Part shown: piece by piece, positions 1 to 12,274 of the stretch
How positions within the stretch are numbered: position 1 is the stretch's first letter
Layout of the letters: each line of letters starts with the position of its first letter
Source of the DNA: Torreya grandis
Taxonomy: Eukaryota; Streptophyta; Pinopsida; Cupressales; Taxaceae
Direction of reading: 5' to 3'
Assembly: GCA_037957365.1 (NCBI GenBank)
Contig: JARHVA010002004.1
Location: 2,077,501 to 2,141,500, forward strand
DNA length: 64,000 nucleotides
Made by a program: the position numbers and the translations under genes
Notes under the pieces: generated by a model
The model's database searches: none
The model's input: the letters and a program-made list of their open reading frames with translations, nothing else
What the model was told of the DNA's origin: nothing

Positions 1-135
1 GATTCATAGAAACCTCCATAGACTTTTGGGATTCAATATTTCACTAACAGGGTAACATAGACCTTTTGAGCAAAACTTATAAAACATAGATCACCTAGAC
101 AATAGCATTAAAAAGGATTACAATGCTGAAAAATA
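1..135 (+). repeat. 3' end of element A LTR (partial, cut by window edge)
   Basis: The first 135 bases align with the last part of the complete LTR at 20,414-21,296 and, less closely, with the ends of the LTRs at 11,395-12,274 and 32,508-33,384. Shared similarity stops at the AAAATA ending at 135, where the internal region of the plus-strand LTR element A begins. The rest of this LTR lies upstream of the window. The endpoint comes from where the copies stop matching, not from canonical TG/CA termini, so it could be off by a few bases. Confidence 0.6.
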
Positions 136-1654
136 GGTTGCCCTAATTTCAACACTCCTATCCAATTAGAAAAATAAGTTCAAAAATTTGTTTCTGACAC
201 TCTCACAAGCTTGTACCTAAATTCTCAGACCCTATCTCATACAAGATAACTTAGAATAAACTAAGTCTTATTTTATCTTACTTCCTACTAGTTTTAGAAA
301 AGGAAAAAATATAATCTATTTACATAAATTAATGGTTTAATTATTTCACAATATTTATTGATTTACTTTACTCTAGACCTATTTATTAGTTATTATTAAA
401 AATCCTTTATTCTAAAAAATTAAAAAACATTTGGTGAACCCAACTTACATCAAATTTTGCACAAAAACCCTAGAAACCATAGGGTAAATTAAATATGATT
501 TTTTTCCATGATTTTTCCTATATTTAAAAACAAAAAAATATACAAATTAGTTAAAAAAATATCATATATTCTATAAAAATCTTGGTTTTCACATAATAGG
601 TCCTTTTTGCGTACAAAAACATTTCAAACACTAGGAAAAATATATTGCTAATTTTAGAAATATTTTCTAATTTTTCCTAATTTTTTCAAGAAAAATTATA
701 TGAATTTTCTATAAATTCATATCAAACTTTTAAAATTATCATACTAATTTAAAAAGTTCATTTGATAATCTTTGATTGCATGTACTATCTCCTATTTTGC
801 TTCTTGTGGTATCACCTTACACCCATAATTAAATTCCTAAAATGTTGTTCATTTATTAACAAACTTTTCTTACATTTATTGAAACTAATAAGGAAAAAAA
901 ATGGGCCCTATCATGTACTTGAATGATGAAGTCTATCATATTTTATTACAAAGCTTCATTCTTTACATTTCATGATTATTTTTCATTATATGGGATGATG
1001 TTAAGAAAGATATTTTTTTAACATGTTAAAACATCTTTTGCATCACCTCCCTTGGAGCCTCTACCCCATGCAGAGTCATGTTGTATTCTCCACTTTTCTC
1101 TTCCCTAGGTCACTACCCATCATCAAAGATCCCAATTGACACCCTTTGTCCCTCCACCACCTCGATCCAATGATTATCTTCACTCTCCTCCCATAACTAC
1201 TACAAATCATATATGAATAGTAGATAATATGGTTAGAGATATTAATCAATGTTTTCTTATGCATCTTCCACTTACCTAGGAGCCTCATCACCCTACTATT
1301 CCAACCCATCCTAGGCCCAACCCCCATGCATAGGTATATTTTCACAAGGAATATGATATTGTTTATTAGTTGAGAAAGACTGTAGCTAAAATTTCCATTT
1401 GAGAAATGCTCCAGAAAACTAATGTATTCAAGGACATTATTTATCAGGCACTCACTCAGAATTCAATGCCTATTATTTTATAACATTATTATTTTTCATC
1501 TTTGGTCAACACTTTAAAAACTCTAGAAGATGTAACTTCTTTTAATAATGAGGGCATGCCTTCTCAGATAGTTATTGATCAAAATTTACCACTATCCATA
1601 CAAATACAAGTCAAAACCAATGCAGTCAAGAGAATTCTTGTTGATAGTGGTTCT
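136..1654 (+). pseudogene. Element A: gag/protease remnant (5' part, unit 1)
   Basis: This is the degenerate internal region of a plus-strand LTR retrotransposon. Bases 136 to about 950 show no coding signal and act as leader. From about 1,380 the plus strand reads with stops through a short segment resembling the linker before the protease in plant Tat-type Ty3/gypsy elements (EMLQKTNVFKDIIYQALTQN). From about 1,570 it reads VIDQNLPLSIQIQVK and ends ILVDSGS at 1,634-1,654, the aspartic protease active-site motif. The reading frame is then cut by a nested minus-strand element (1,655-7,259) and resumes at 7,260. TAG/TGA stops and indels show it is dead. Lineage assignment to Tat-like elements is inferred from motif style only. 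Confidence 0.65.
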
Positions 1655-2190
1655 TGATCCAAAACCCAAATGTTTTTATTTATAGATATTTAAAGAACAT
1701 GAAAATAATATAGTAACAATGAATTATCTGAGAAGATATGTTTTATTACTCAAGATCGCAATACAACTATATGGTTATATCTGGGAAGAGATGTCTAATT
1801 TCCATTTAAGGTTACATCTTCATTTATACACATTTTTACAATAGGATGAGTATTTTTAAGGTCACCAATACCAAGGGACATTAAATGGTTTGATTTACAT
1901 AATTTAAAACAATACAACATTCGAGGAATTACTATGTTTAGAAACTTACTATTTTTATACTACACTACTAAAATTGAAAGTTGGGGCACTTAGATTGGGT
2001 TTTTAGAGGTAAAAAAATAATGAGTTGAGCTCACGAAATATCACCACATTCTCCTCATTATTATATTTCCAATGGTTCAAATGGGGAGTCAATTGGAACT
2101 ATGGTGCAAAAGTTATGGCTCCCAGAAGTTGCATCATCAAATGGGGTAGAACCATAACACAAATTGTCACCAAAATTATTGCCTAGATCG
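1655..2190 (-). repeat. Left-hand (3') LTR of element N, copy 1
   Basis: This 536-bp direct repeat pairs with 6,724-7,259. By eye identity is roughly 80-85%, lower than the roughly 94% between this LTR and its counterpart in unit 2 at 22,816-23,351. It starts TGATCC and ends TAGATCG, where the other copies end GATCA. Confidence 0.85.
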
Positions 2191-2229
2191 TTCCTTCATC
2201 CTTGAGAAGGAATGACCCCCATTAATTTA

Positions 2230-2760
2230 ATATTCCTCATTAGGTGTGGAATTTGTGTCTTAATTTGATTATATGTGATCTACTCACCTTGGTGGCTAAG
2301 TTGGCCTAGTTTGACCACCTGATAAAGTGGGATAGAGCGTCCTCTTGTTGTCTTCATCTAGGTGTCCACAATCTAATCCACCTCTACAAGAGAAAAAATA
2401 TATGCATCAAGATCATCAATATCTAGTTATTCTGCTATGACTGAAGTGTCCAACATAGGTGGATGATATGTTTTGAGGAGCTCCACATTGAATATTGGAT
2501 GTAGACCAAGGTAGGCTGGTAGGTTTAACTCAAAATTATTTTATCCAACTTTTCTAGTGATAGTATAGGGACCATATCATAGAGGATAAATTTTTATATG
2601 TGGGCCTGTAAGTTATTCCTTTTTAGGCCACAACCAAACCTTGTCACCCATAACAAAATGGTGTGCAATCCTATGTTTGTCATGACATGATGCTAGATGT
2701 GTTGCATTTTTTCAATAAAATTTATTACTTTTTCTACCTCATATCTCCCATGAGGTGTCT
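2230..2760 (-). pseudogene. Element N integrase C-terminus and chromodomain-like tail
   Basis: Reading the minus strand from about 2,660 gives VGDKVWLWPKKE, then a segment ending PIFNVELLKTYHPP, which is the C-terminal GPY-type region and linker of a Ty3/gypsy integrase. It continues into IVDT, MKTTRGRSIPLYQVVK and LSHQGE near 2,420-2,280, resembling the strand-rich core of a retroelement chromodomain. In intact elements this domain guides integration to heterochromatin. Several TAG/TGA stops interrupt it. The chromodomain call rests on motif resemblance. Confidence 0.5.
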
Positions 2761-2799
2761 ATTCCATGTTGGATAATGGAATGGATATATCAATTGGTG

Positions 2800-3480
2800 G
2801 CATGGGTTGGAATTTGAAGCATACTTGGAATAGACTATGCTCGATCAATTTGTGTATGGACCGATTGTATCCATGTTGTATGAAAAGAAGCCCCTCATCT
2901 CATGTGTGTGGATGTTTGGAGTGATACATCTAAATCATGTAAACAATCAAGTGGTTCACCACTTATGTTTGACCATCATTCTATGGATGGAAGGTTGTAG
3001 ACTGCATCAACCTGGTATCCATCATCTTCCATAGAGTGGACAAGAAGATGCTTAGGAAGCTGCTATCTCAATCTGAGATAATGGACTTGGGGAGACCAAA
3101 ATGGAGCCATACATGAATAAAATATAGCTGAGCAATTTTTTCAATAGATATATTTTTCTTACAAGTAATCATGATATCCATTTTTCAAAAATGATCATCT
3201 AAAATAAAAACATAGTCCTTGCCATGCTTTGAAGTGGTAAACTTGAGAGAAAATCCATTGAGATAGGTTCCCAAGGCCTGGTTGGTTCTAGAAATGGCAT
3301 GTATAATCCTTCTTTCTTATTTGTTGGCTTAGTTATTGAACATGGGGTGTAATATTTGAGGTACCTTTCCACATCCTTTCACATATGGTTCTAGTAGAAG
3401 TGTTTTTGAAGAATTACCAATGTGTTGTCTACACCAAAGTGTTCATCTATCCTAATCAAATGTGATACCCATATCATCTT
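2800..3480 (-). pseudogene. Element N integrase core remnant, copy 1
   Basis: The minus strand here is the equivalent of the better-preserved unit 2 stretch at 24,426-24,220, which reads FILDDHFSKMDIMI and then HVWLHFGLPKSIISD, both standard integrase catalytic-core blocks. In this copy the blocks are split by stops and frameshifts. The upstream part, towards 3,480, should hold the HHCC zinc-binding module, but I could not read it cleanly. Confidence 0.55.
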
Positions 3481-3689
3481 CTATTTATCTACAACTAGAA
3501 CATAGATGTTCCCCATATGATAGAGGACATTATCTTTAAAATATAAATAAAAAACATGTTTACCTTCTTGAAACACCTGATATGTATTAGCAAAGGTAGG
3601 ATCTACTTCATATAGAGCACTTAAAATGGCAGTCTCATGTCTGCACAGGTCGAGAACTATTGTGAGTGTAGTAATTGGTGGGTGGCTCA

Positions 3690-4260
3690 AATAACCTATT
3701 ACTGTGTTTGAGCTCCCCTTTTTATATTTGATTATTAGATGTAATTGTTTCAGATATGTGGCCTACTTTTGCTACCTCTCATTTCAAAATTTGCTCTATG
3801 TCTAGATGAATTCAAATAGTCTGTGTTCAATGTGGATGACCATCTCTTTCCCTAAGATGTAGTGTTTCCATTGTTTCTAGTCTTGCATAATGGCATAGAG
3901 TTCCCTGTCATATTTCAGTTATTTCCTATCTATATTAGTGAGAGTTTCACTATGATATGCAATAAGATGGCTATGTCACATGATGATATCTCCCATGGCA
4001 TATTTAAATGCATCCATAATCAACTCAAAAGGTTGACGCAAATATGGAAACCTAATAATAGGGGTTGAGAAAAGTCTTTTCTTCAAATTCTCAAATGCCC
4101 TTTGTTGTATTTTTCCCCACTAAAATGTAGCTTTAGATCTTCCTTTAGTCATTTGGGTTAGTGGCCAAGCAACATGCGAGAATCCAAGAACAAACTTGTA
4201 ATATAAGCTAGTAAGACCCAAGAAGTTGTGAAGTTTTATGAGGTTCCTTGGTGTAGGCCA
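3690..4260 (-). pseudogene. Element N RNase H remnant, copy 1
   Basis: The minus strand from about 4,080 reads PYLRQPFELIMDAFKYAMG, then HLIAYHSETL and YDRELYAIM, the ordinary Ty3/gypsy RNase H sequence following RT. Stops such as the TGA after the GDIIM block break the frame. It sits directly downstream of the RT remnant in the expected order. Confidence 0.6.
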
Positions 4261-4269
4261 TTGTCAAAT

Positions 4270-4900
4270 AACCTAAATCTTCTCTAGATCAACATGGACC
4301 CCTTCCTCATTCAAAATGTACCTAAGGTATTGAATTGTTTTCATCATGAATATGCATTTTTCAGGATTTTCATACAACTTGTGCTCCCAAAGAGTTTGAA
4401 GCACCTTACAAACATGTTGTAGATGTTCCTCCCATGTTATACTATATACGAGTATGTCATCTAGGTAGACAACCATGAATGAGTTGGTTAATGGTTATAA
4501 GATGTCATCCATCATCCCCATGAAGGTTGTAGTTGTGTTGGTTAAGCCAAAAGTCATAACTAACCATTTAAAGAGCCCTTCCTTAGATTTGAATGTATTC
4601 TTCTAGACATCGGTGAGATCGAAGGGAATTTCGTGATATCCAAATTTGAGTTGAATTTTGGTGAATAAATTCACACCATAGAGTTGGTCCAGTAGGTCAT
4701 CAATCTTAGGGAGGCAGTATGAATTCTTCACAATGATTTTATTCAAGGCTTAATAATCAATGCAAAGCGTCCATATTCCATATTTTTTTGGTATAAGGAC
4801 AATCAAGCTACCAATGGATGAACAACTTGGTCTGATGTGTCTCTTTTGGATCAATTCCTAAATCTATCTTTTTATCTCATCATTCTCCAAAATTGATCTG
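4270..4900 (-). pseudogene. Element N reverse transcriptase remnant, copy 1
   Basis: This is the RT palm region of a Ty3/gypsy polymerase on the minus strand. An uninterrupted 67-codon stretch at 4,476-4,273 reads VVYLDDILVYSITWEEHLQH and then LWEHKLYENPEKC. The catalytic YLDD lies at 4,456-4,467 and both aspartates are intact. Upstream, [13 protein letters not shown] and other RT blocks are readable but carry TAG stops, so no functional enzyme is encoded. The same site in unit 2 has lost the catalytic motif (YPDG at 25,607-25,618). Confidence 0.8.
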
Positions 4901-5229
4901 TGATACACAAGAATGTTAGGAAATGTTGATCCTGGGATCAAATAAATAGCATGTTTTACATGGAAATGTAGTGGAACTCCCATGCATGACTTGAATAAGT
5001 CATCATATTCTCTTATGATTTATCCCATCTTCTTCTATTTTTGTGTTGATTATGTAGTCAGGACTGTAACATTGACCTTCTTGGATTTTTGTGGTTTGAC
5101 CACCATGAGAATGAATTGATTTGTCTTCTCCACCAATCTCTTACATTCCTTTACACTAATTATGGACACAAATGTGGGAGGTATTACCTCTAGTACACTA
5201 TAGCACTGCATTCTAATAGTGAGGATGAT

Positions 5230-5560
5230 TCTTTAGGTTCATGATTCATAGATGCCATGTCGATCATACATGAATGGTTAACCAAGGAGTACATCACAAA
5301 CATCTAGATTAACCACATCACACAAGACTTAATCTTGGAAAGGTTTTATTGCATATGAAAGAAGACACTAATGGGTGACATAGAGGTCTCTCCTTAGGCT
5401 CAACCATTAAATAGTGTATGGCTTTGGGTGAGGCTTCATGATAGATTTAGACTTTTCATAACTTTAATAGAGATTAAACTATTTAGACTCCCAATATCAA
5501 GAATTAAATGTAGAATCTTACCTTTTACTCATAATTTAGAGTGAAACAATCTTTTGTTGT
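5230..5560 (-). pseudogene. Element N protease remnant, copy 1
   Basis: The minus strand near 5,520-5,470 reads LHLILDIGSLNSLISIKVM, matching the D-S/T-G active-site loop of a retroviral-type aspartic protease with the central Ser replaced by Ile (DIGS in place of DSGS). Downstream is SLTQSHTLFNG and a stretch with several stops. It lies between the gag and RT remnants, as expected. Confidence 0.55.
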
Positions 5561-5639
5561 CATTTGGCCTTTCCATATGGGTCTGTGATGAAGCAACGAT
5601 GGTATCAGGCTCAGCATCTATAATCTCTTCTTCATCATA

Positions 5640-6485
5640 TTTGACTACAGATTTTGTGTGAGATAGAGCATTATATGTTGAGTATTGTGACTTAGAAAAT
5701 AGTGACTTGATGGCTTGAAATTCTTCTTTTGAGTGAGTTCTAGTTTTGTTGTAATCACACCATTTTCCAATCTTTCCCTTCTAGAGTTTTTTATCTTAAA
5801 ACTCCTTTTGCTTCCAATTTTGGCCTCATGTTTGACCTTCCTTGTCATTTTTCCATTTAGAAGGCTGACTCTTCATGTACTTTCTTCCATGCTTCTGCTC
5901 AATCTTCACTATGAACTTGTATGCCTCACCGAGGGTTTCCAAATTGAAGAGTTCCATTTTTGCCCATATGTACCATTGTAGTCCACCATGATATTTGAGA
6001 GTCTTATGTTTCTCAACTTCTTGGATGCCCAATCTTGTAGATAGAGAATGAAAAAAGTCAATGTAATCTTGAATAGATTGGTTGTTACCTTGGTGAACTC
6101 GTTGCCATTGTATGTACAAATCATCATATGCTCTAATGGGATAGTATTCTTCCATTACTACTTCCACAAAATCATCCTAGGTAGGTGCCACCTCAACACC
6201 AATGTCATAAATATTTAACCACTTCTTGTACACTTCCCACCAATTTTTCATAGGCGATGATGCTTTCAAAAGAGCAAAAGTGATCTGTTCTCCATCGGTG
6301 AATTTATTTACACAGAATTAGGAATACAATTGATCCAACCAATTTTTTACTACATCAACATTGATTTTTACTTCAAATTTATAGATATTAAAATTCACCA
6401 AAACCTTGAAGGGTGTTGGGGCACTGAAGGGATGTTCCATGTATGAAGAACCAGAAAGTGCCAATGAGGAGCTAGAATTTCCCAT
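5640..6485 (-). pseudogene. Element N gag remnant, copy 1
   Basis: Capsid-type gag of the nested gypsy element. A minus-strand ATG at 6,485 opens a frame beginning MGNSSSS. The longest open stretch, 113 codons at 6,167-5,826, includes EEYYPIRAYDDLYIQWQRVH, SIQDYIDFFHSLSTRLGI and ETLGEAYKFIVKIEQKHGRK, the conserved Retrotrans_gag pattern. A following zinc-knuckle-like block (WCDYNKTRTHSKEE) is read near 5,760-5,720. In-frame stops occur in the N-terminal third and after the 113-codon stretch. Confidence 0.8.
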
Positions 6486-6710
6486 CAGGAGTTATTAGAG
6501 AATTTAGGAAAATTTTTGTAGAACCTATGCTTGTTGTTATTGGAGGGATTCATTCACCATTTCCTTGAATAAATTAGATGTCTCGGTTTCATCCACCATT
6601 TGAAGTCATTTGGAGCAAATAGATTTATAGTTTGGAAGCTCTATTTTTTTCCACCCAAGCTACTTATAGTGTGACCACATCCTTGAGATCATACACTCTC
6701 AAGACAAATC

Positions 6711-6722
6711 GATCTAATAAAA
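6711..6722 (-). other. Candidate degenerate primer-binding site of element N
   Basis: Just inside the 5' LTR, one base away, the minus strand reads TTTTATTAGATC, matching 8 of 12 positions of the tRNA-iMet site TGGTATCAGAGC. Position fits; similarity is weak. Confidence 0.3.
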
Positions 6723-6723
6723 C

Positions 6724-7259
6724 TGATCCAAAAATCAAAATTTTTGATTGAAATATATTTCAAGAACATGAAAATAAAATAGTAATAATGAATTCTCTGA
6801 GAAGAGATGTTTTATTACTCAAAATTGCAAAACAACTATATGTTTATTTCTAGGAAGTGATGTCTAATTTCCATTTCAGGTTGCATATTCATTTATAGAC
6901 ATTTTTAAATTATGATGAGGATGTGGAAGGTCACCAATCTTGAGGTATATTAAGTGGTTCAACTTACATGATTTAAAACAATATATAATTCGAGGAATTA
7001 TAATTTTTAGAAACTTACTATTTTTAGACTGCACTACTAAAATTGAAATTTGGGGTATTTATATTGGGTTTTCAATGGTCTAAAAAACCAATAAAATATC
7101 TATGATATCTCACCATGTTTTTCTCATTCTTATATTTCCAATAGTTCAAACGGGGAGTCAATTGGAGCTATAGTGCAAAAGTTATGTCTCTTGAAAGTTC
7201 CGTCATCAATTGGGGTAGAACCGTCACACAAATTGTCACCTTAATTTTTGCCTAGATCA
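6724..7259 (-). repeat. Right-hand (5') LTR of element N, copy 1
   Basis: This 536-bp partner of 1,655-2,190 starts TGATCC and ends TAGATCA. It is followed by GTTTT (7,260-7,264), a one-base variant of the target-site duplication GTTCT. Confidence 0.85.
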
Positions 7260-8760
7260 GTTTTAGAATAAATATATGTAATATCATATTCTTATAGACA
7301 ATTAATTTATATTTGGAATCAATAAAAAATCATATAAAAACATTCAAGGGTTTGATGATATAACATAGATAGACACTGAGCACTATAACTTTACATATAA
7401 TGGTGGGACCAAAAACCCTCCCTATATAATTCTAGGTCATGTCAGGTCCTCTCTACTATAATATTTTACTTGGATGACCCTAAATACATAATATGGTGGG
7501 AATTCCTTCCACTCTATATTGATTTATTAATTTTATCCATGAGAGTTATCTATACACATGTCAAACAGACAACCAACCATTCAAATATAATCAAACTACA
7601 GAGTCATCTTTGATTATTTCACCACATGGGTCACCATATATCATAGTATAACCACCACCTCATAACATTTGTCTTGATCAAATACATACATATGAGGCTA
7701 TAGATACTATCACTTCTCACACTACTCCACTTATAATTGCACCATTGGCACTAGTTATTCTGCTAGTCATCACAACATCAACTAGTCTAGGTACTTCATC
7801 AGTCATAGTTTTGACACCTATTACAAATCAACCAACTCTGATTGTAGTTCTAGTTGATTTCATAGTTACTCCACTAGTTAAAGATACATTTGCATTAGCA
7901 CCATCTTTTACTACTATAGATGATGATACTCTTATATCACATTTACCCCTTGTAAATTTTGAGATACCATATGTACATGATGTTGATACAAATTCATATG
8001 CTTCTTCAGATGATGATATGACACTCACACACCCATATGAATATTTATGTGGATTGAGATTTACACTAGTTGGCCCAAAAGAGTATCGAGATGACTATAG
8101 AGTTCTCATACCATATTCTATATCACTTTTAGAAAATTTCCCTTCACTCTTAGGATATATTTCAAACTCACGACCATAGTTAGACCACTTATCACATATA
8201 GTTCACATGGTTACCTCTGTGGATATAGAGCCAATTATTTAGATTCAAGAAGGTATCACATAACATCATCTACAATTTATGTTACAGACTTTACTTGATC
8301 ATGGATTGACAACATTACATATAGTATGACACATATCTATCAATAGATTGTCACATCATGATGGTCACATATTTTGTACTTTTCATAGGATTATACGTTG
8401 TGATACAAACTCATGTATAGACTTACAATAGAGATTGGATAATCTACATGATGGAGTAATTATTAAAATTATAACACAACCAATAGCACCAGCTCCACCA
8501 CTTCCACTGAAGTCATTTACTAGTAGTACTAAATGTCCTAGAGTAGAGTCAGCATCTCCATCACTAGAGTAACCTTTAGTTCACCTTCAACATTATTCCA
8601 CTATAAACACAACATATATAGAATATGAAGATATTTATTATGATGATATCAAGGTATTTGATGATGGTCATGACGCTTTTCTCCATTTCCATCCCCAATA
8701 GGCTCCATCCTTGGATCTTCCCCCCCACTAGCTTAGTATTTTATATTATCATGTACATAT
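7260..8760 (+). pseudogene. Element A: protease remainder, linker and zinc-knuckle-like region (unit 1)
   Basis: This continues the plus-strand coding region split by element N. After the target-site duplication the frame resumes with INICN, the usual continuation after a DSGS protease loop. It then reads the protease tail (GFDDI; later YNILLG and GIPSTLY). An open stretch at 7,745-8,179 encodes 144 residues with a Thr/Val-rich start and an acidic patch (NSYASSDDDMTL); I do not recognise it as an enzyme. Near 8,374-8,415 a CTFHRIIRCDTNSC block resembles a CX2HX4HX4C knuckle; unit 2 has the cleaner form CTFHRIIHHDTNSC. No RT or integrase follows. Confidence 0.55.
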
Positions 8761-11394
8761 TGCTTTGCCTACATGCTTGTACATAGTTCAAATATTTCAA
8801 AAAAATACAAAAAAATACAAAAAAATACAAAATGTAAAAATACAATAACATTTAAATAATCTAAGAAACACCAAAAAACATTTTGATTATATGCACCATC
8901 CATGCTTTACATTACTACTATCATGTTAGGACTTACATTTTTTATTTCATGCTATTGTTTTTAGATTATCTATATTATCATGCTTCGCTTGATCTTCTTT
9001 GAGTGTATGTAGTGACATCTAGCTACTTTGTTGTTTAACTCTATCCATTGAGGGGACATTCCTACTTCGACATTTGAGACATACATCAATATACACACCC
9101 ATTGAGGGCATATTCTACATGACAACACCATCTAGTTTATGCCAATCCTTCACAACACACTCTAAGTTATCATATTGATGTACATTACTTCCCATATTAC
9201 ACATATTACTATCTCAACATTTCACTACTATCTAACACTTGTGTATCTCTTAGCATATACTTAGTCATGTACTAACATGTCTTTCATACTTTCACTTCTT
9301 GATTTGCTTATTTATATGTGTTTACATTTCTTGTTTACTTGATTTCATTCCTTGCTTAGCATAGCTTGTGTGATTGCATTTCAAGTTCTAGTTTTACTTC
9401 TTATATGTGTACCTTTGGAAATTTGCCAATGTCCCTTGCTTATACTCTTTTATGTTCCTATGGCCCTCGTGCCAATATTTTCTTGTCTCAAATTGTATGT
9501 CTATGTGGCATTTTAACATGCCTTGTATTCTTGCATTCTAGTTTCAGTGGCGTGTGCCCATGTCCCTTGTTTGCATGGCTTGTTGGCTAACCTTGTATGC
9601 TTCTTTATTCTTGATTTATATGCTTTTTACTTGATTATTTATCCTTGTTTGTAATGTCATTATCCATGTCATGAATTTAGCTTGCTTTCTTGGATGCCAT
9701 GATGGACTTCATGATCCATATTTCCTTGACAACTAACAACTAACAACTAACATCTAAAATTTCAAGTTCTATTTTAATACATTACACATGCTTTTACATT
9801 ATTATATCTATCTAGGCATACCCCTGTTGGTATAACAATATCTCAATACAAACATTTCTATATTTACAAATATATTATTAAATAGCATTGCTATATCATG
9901 TATCTATATAGCATAACAGAGTTGTAGGACTCTTTCTTTTGAGGGTAGTTATTACAGGTTCATCATTCCTTCCCTTAGAAGAGGGGGAAATAAATAGGAG
10001 ATTTTTCATATATATCAGCCCTCTTATTATTCAAAATAGCAAAATATAGATCACCTAGTCCAGAATCTAGAGGTTAAACCAATCAGAACATAATATAAAA
10101 TAGTGACGATTCTAGATCAACAACCAATTTTAACATAAGAAAACAGTGCTAGAAATGGAAAACACCAAACACAAGGGTGTCCTCATTTGGTTCTCTTATC
10201 TAGGTAGAAAAAACTTATATTTTATAGTAATAGGCAAAGAGTTTAGCTCAGCTACAATTTTTACACATCTAGATCAGTTAGAATTAGTGGTTTTATTATA
10301 GATTTCTCAAAGAATCAAGATATAGTGGGTATCATGTGTGGCATGATGGCTCTCACTTCCAATTTTGAATTAAGCAGTTGACATGACTTTTAGATAAAAA
10401 TCCATGTTATATAAACTAGTGATTTGGGTCCATGTGCATGGCAAATTGATCTTCTTTTATTTCTAACTTCAATTTATTACCCAAGAATTCTCAGTAGTTG
10501 CATGCCTTACTCCATCTAGAAGTGGTTAACATCATTCTCAAGTTGATATTTCATACAAGTTTAACTTATCTAGTACCCATGTTCTTGAGTTAGATTTCAC
10601 ATAAGCATATTGTATCAATTTTTAAGTGGCTTTCATATAAGCCTAACCTCCATCTTTTAAAATGGCCAAGATTAGCCTAATTTTTAGCATAAATTCAGCT
10701 ATCCACACTACATTTTAAGATTTTCAGAGCATCCATGACCCCATGATCCATATCATATGACATCTATTCTATAATAGTATCAATTCATAGCTTCACTTCA
10801 TGGGGAAATGATGCAGCTAAAGGGCTAACCTTTGTATTCTTGAGCCACCTATTTAGAGGTATTAGGCACATAGTCTAGACATCGATTGTCACATGCATGA
10901 TCATCTATCTACACTTAGTAGGCAATGATGGAGCCAAAAGGCTAGTCTTTATATTCTTGAGCCAATTTTTGGTGAATTAAAGACTCATATCCATTCATGA
11001 TATAACTTTTGGTACAACACCATCCATCATAGTCCAGCATTACTCAACCTTACTCACGATCAGAATAGGTTTTGTATTGGTTCATGTACCTAGTGAGGTG
11101 TATTCATTCATTTATATTCCTTTTTATTTTACTCATATTTTGTATGCTCTTGTTTTATATCACATATAATAATAAATGATCTAGTATTTGTTCATTTTTT
11201 AGATTCACATTTGTATAATGTGCTCTTTATGCACTATCCAACATTACTCATCATCACACAAGCCTCACGAGCTTCACCTTTACAAGTAAGCTCAGGTATG
11301 CTTTCTATTCTTTTTCCTTTATCCTATTATTTTTATTTCGTACATAAATAAAATATAGGGGTACCAAATTTAGTCAAGTAAAATGTGAAATTTG
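8761..11394 (+). other. Element A 3' non-coding internal region (unit 1)
   Basis: These 2.6 kb before the 3' LTR have no coding signal that survives comparison with unit 2 (29,880-32,507). They hold short A-rich slippage repeats (AAAAAATAC units at about 8,797-8,840, more copies here than in unit 2) and a purine-rich GAAGAGGGGGAAATAAATAGG at about 9,977, which might be an old polypurine tract. Short open frames here are conserved in position between units but have no recognisable product, and they fit non-coding retroelement sequence. Confidence 0.5.
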
Positions 11395-12274
11395 GTTACT
11401 TGAGTGTGGCTAATGACACCCAATCCATAGGTCCTCCTACTTGCTTGCACAACCCTCATAGACTTTTCTTTAATGGATTACCAATTATCTATAACCTTCA
11501 AAACATAACCCTTACAAACCCAAGAAACTCTTTTAGGCCTAAATCCATCCCCCTAGGTCTCATTCCCTCTGGGCAATAGTGCCCAACTTGGACAAGAGCA
11601 CTGAAACCTATTGTGTCCTATTTTTGACACTATTGTCCAAGTGTAAATTTTATTCAAATGGTCATTTTCTCCTAGATCCTTATCCTAATTCATGTCAGCC
11701 TAATGTGAATTAATTTAATACACAATAATTAAATCCCCTATAAGAGGCCAATCAAAATCTATTTAGAAGGGTTGGCTCTCATTTACATGAGAGGAACAAG
11801 AACACAAGCAAGAACACTCAACCACTTTTCCCTATTCTCATTATACAACCTTCTAATATTATTCCAAGCCCTTACAGTAGTCCCTAGCATTATAAAGTAC
11901 ACCCAATTTCACATCTACTTGTATTTTCATACATAATTACACCAAGAGCTTCAATGGGAGAACTACATTAGCTTGATCCCTCCTTGGAGTATTGGTATGT
12001 AGGCAGCATGCCCACACATGGGGTGTGAAGTGTGTCTAGCATATCCTTTACACACTAACCCATTCTGTCTCTTTCTAAATTTATCATTCAAGTTCAAGAA
12101 AAAACAGATCCTAGGGCTTCTGAAGATTAAAATAGATGCATAGTGAGCTTTGTAGAATTATGGGCTTCGATATTTTACTGACAGGGTAACACAGACCTAC
12201 TGAGAAGAACCTATAAAACTCAGATCACTTGGATAAAAACACCAAAAAATAACTAAAATGAAGAACAAAAAATA
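11395..12274 (+). repeat. Element A 3' LTR (unit 1)
   Basis: This LTR of about 880 bp is shared with 20,414-21,296 and 32,508-33,384. All three begin GTTACTTGAGTGTGGCTAAT and stop matching at AAAATA. A TATA box (TATAAGAGG, 11,739-11,747) lies about 345 bases in, followed by a transcribed-leader-like stretch, a typical U3-R-U5 layout. The termini lack canonical TG/CA; a TG start a few bases further in (TGAGTG) is possible. It directly abuts the Helitron remnant at 12,275. Confidence 0.75.
11739..11747 (+). promoter_or_regulatory. TATA box in element A LTR (unit 1)
   Basis: TATAAGAGG occurs at the same LTR position as TATAAAAGG at 20,756-20,764 and TATAAGAGG at 32,852-32,860. Conservation of a core-promoter motif at one place in all three LTRs supports it as the element's U3 promoter. 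Confidence 0.55.

Larger units (their letters stand above)
1655..7259 (-). mobile_element. Nested chromovirus-like Ty3/gypsy element N, copy 1
   Basis: This complete but decayed LTR retrotransposon lies on the minus strand. Its two LTRs are 1,655-2,190 and 6,724-7,259, both 536 bp, with termini TGATCC and GATCA (the inner end of the left LTR has mutated to GATCG). The flanks carry a 5-bp target-site duplication, GTTCT at 1,650-1,654 and its one-base variant GTTTT at 7,260-7,264. On the minus strand the internal order is gag, protease, RT, RNase H, integrase, then a chromodomain-like tail, which is the Ty3/gypsy order. A purine-rich tract (GGATGAAGGAA on the minus strand) abuts the left LTR at about 2,191-2,201. 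The element interrupts the protease of element A and is present at the equivalent place in unit 2. Confidence 0.9.

Noticed and set aside
7828..8028. Minus-strand frame rich in Ser/Val/Thr (also 28,948-29,160)
   Set aside because: It is the reverse-strand shadow of the plus-strand element A open stretch and has no independent support.
9977..9997. Polypurine tract of element A at GAAGAGGGGGAAATAAATAGG
   Set aside because: It lies 1.4 kb from the 3' LTR rather than next to it, so it is not the functional tract of the LTR identified here.
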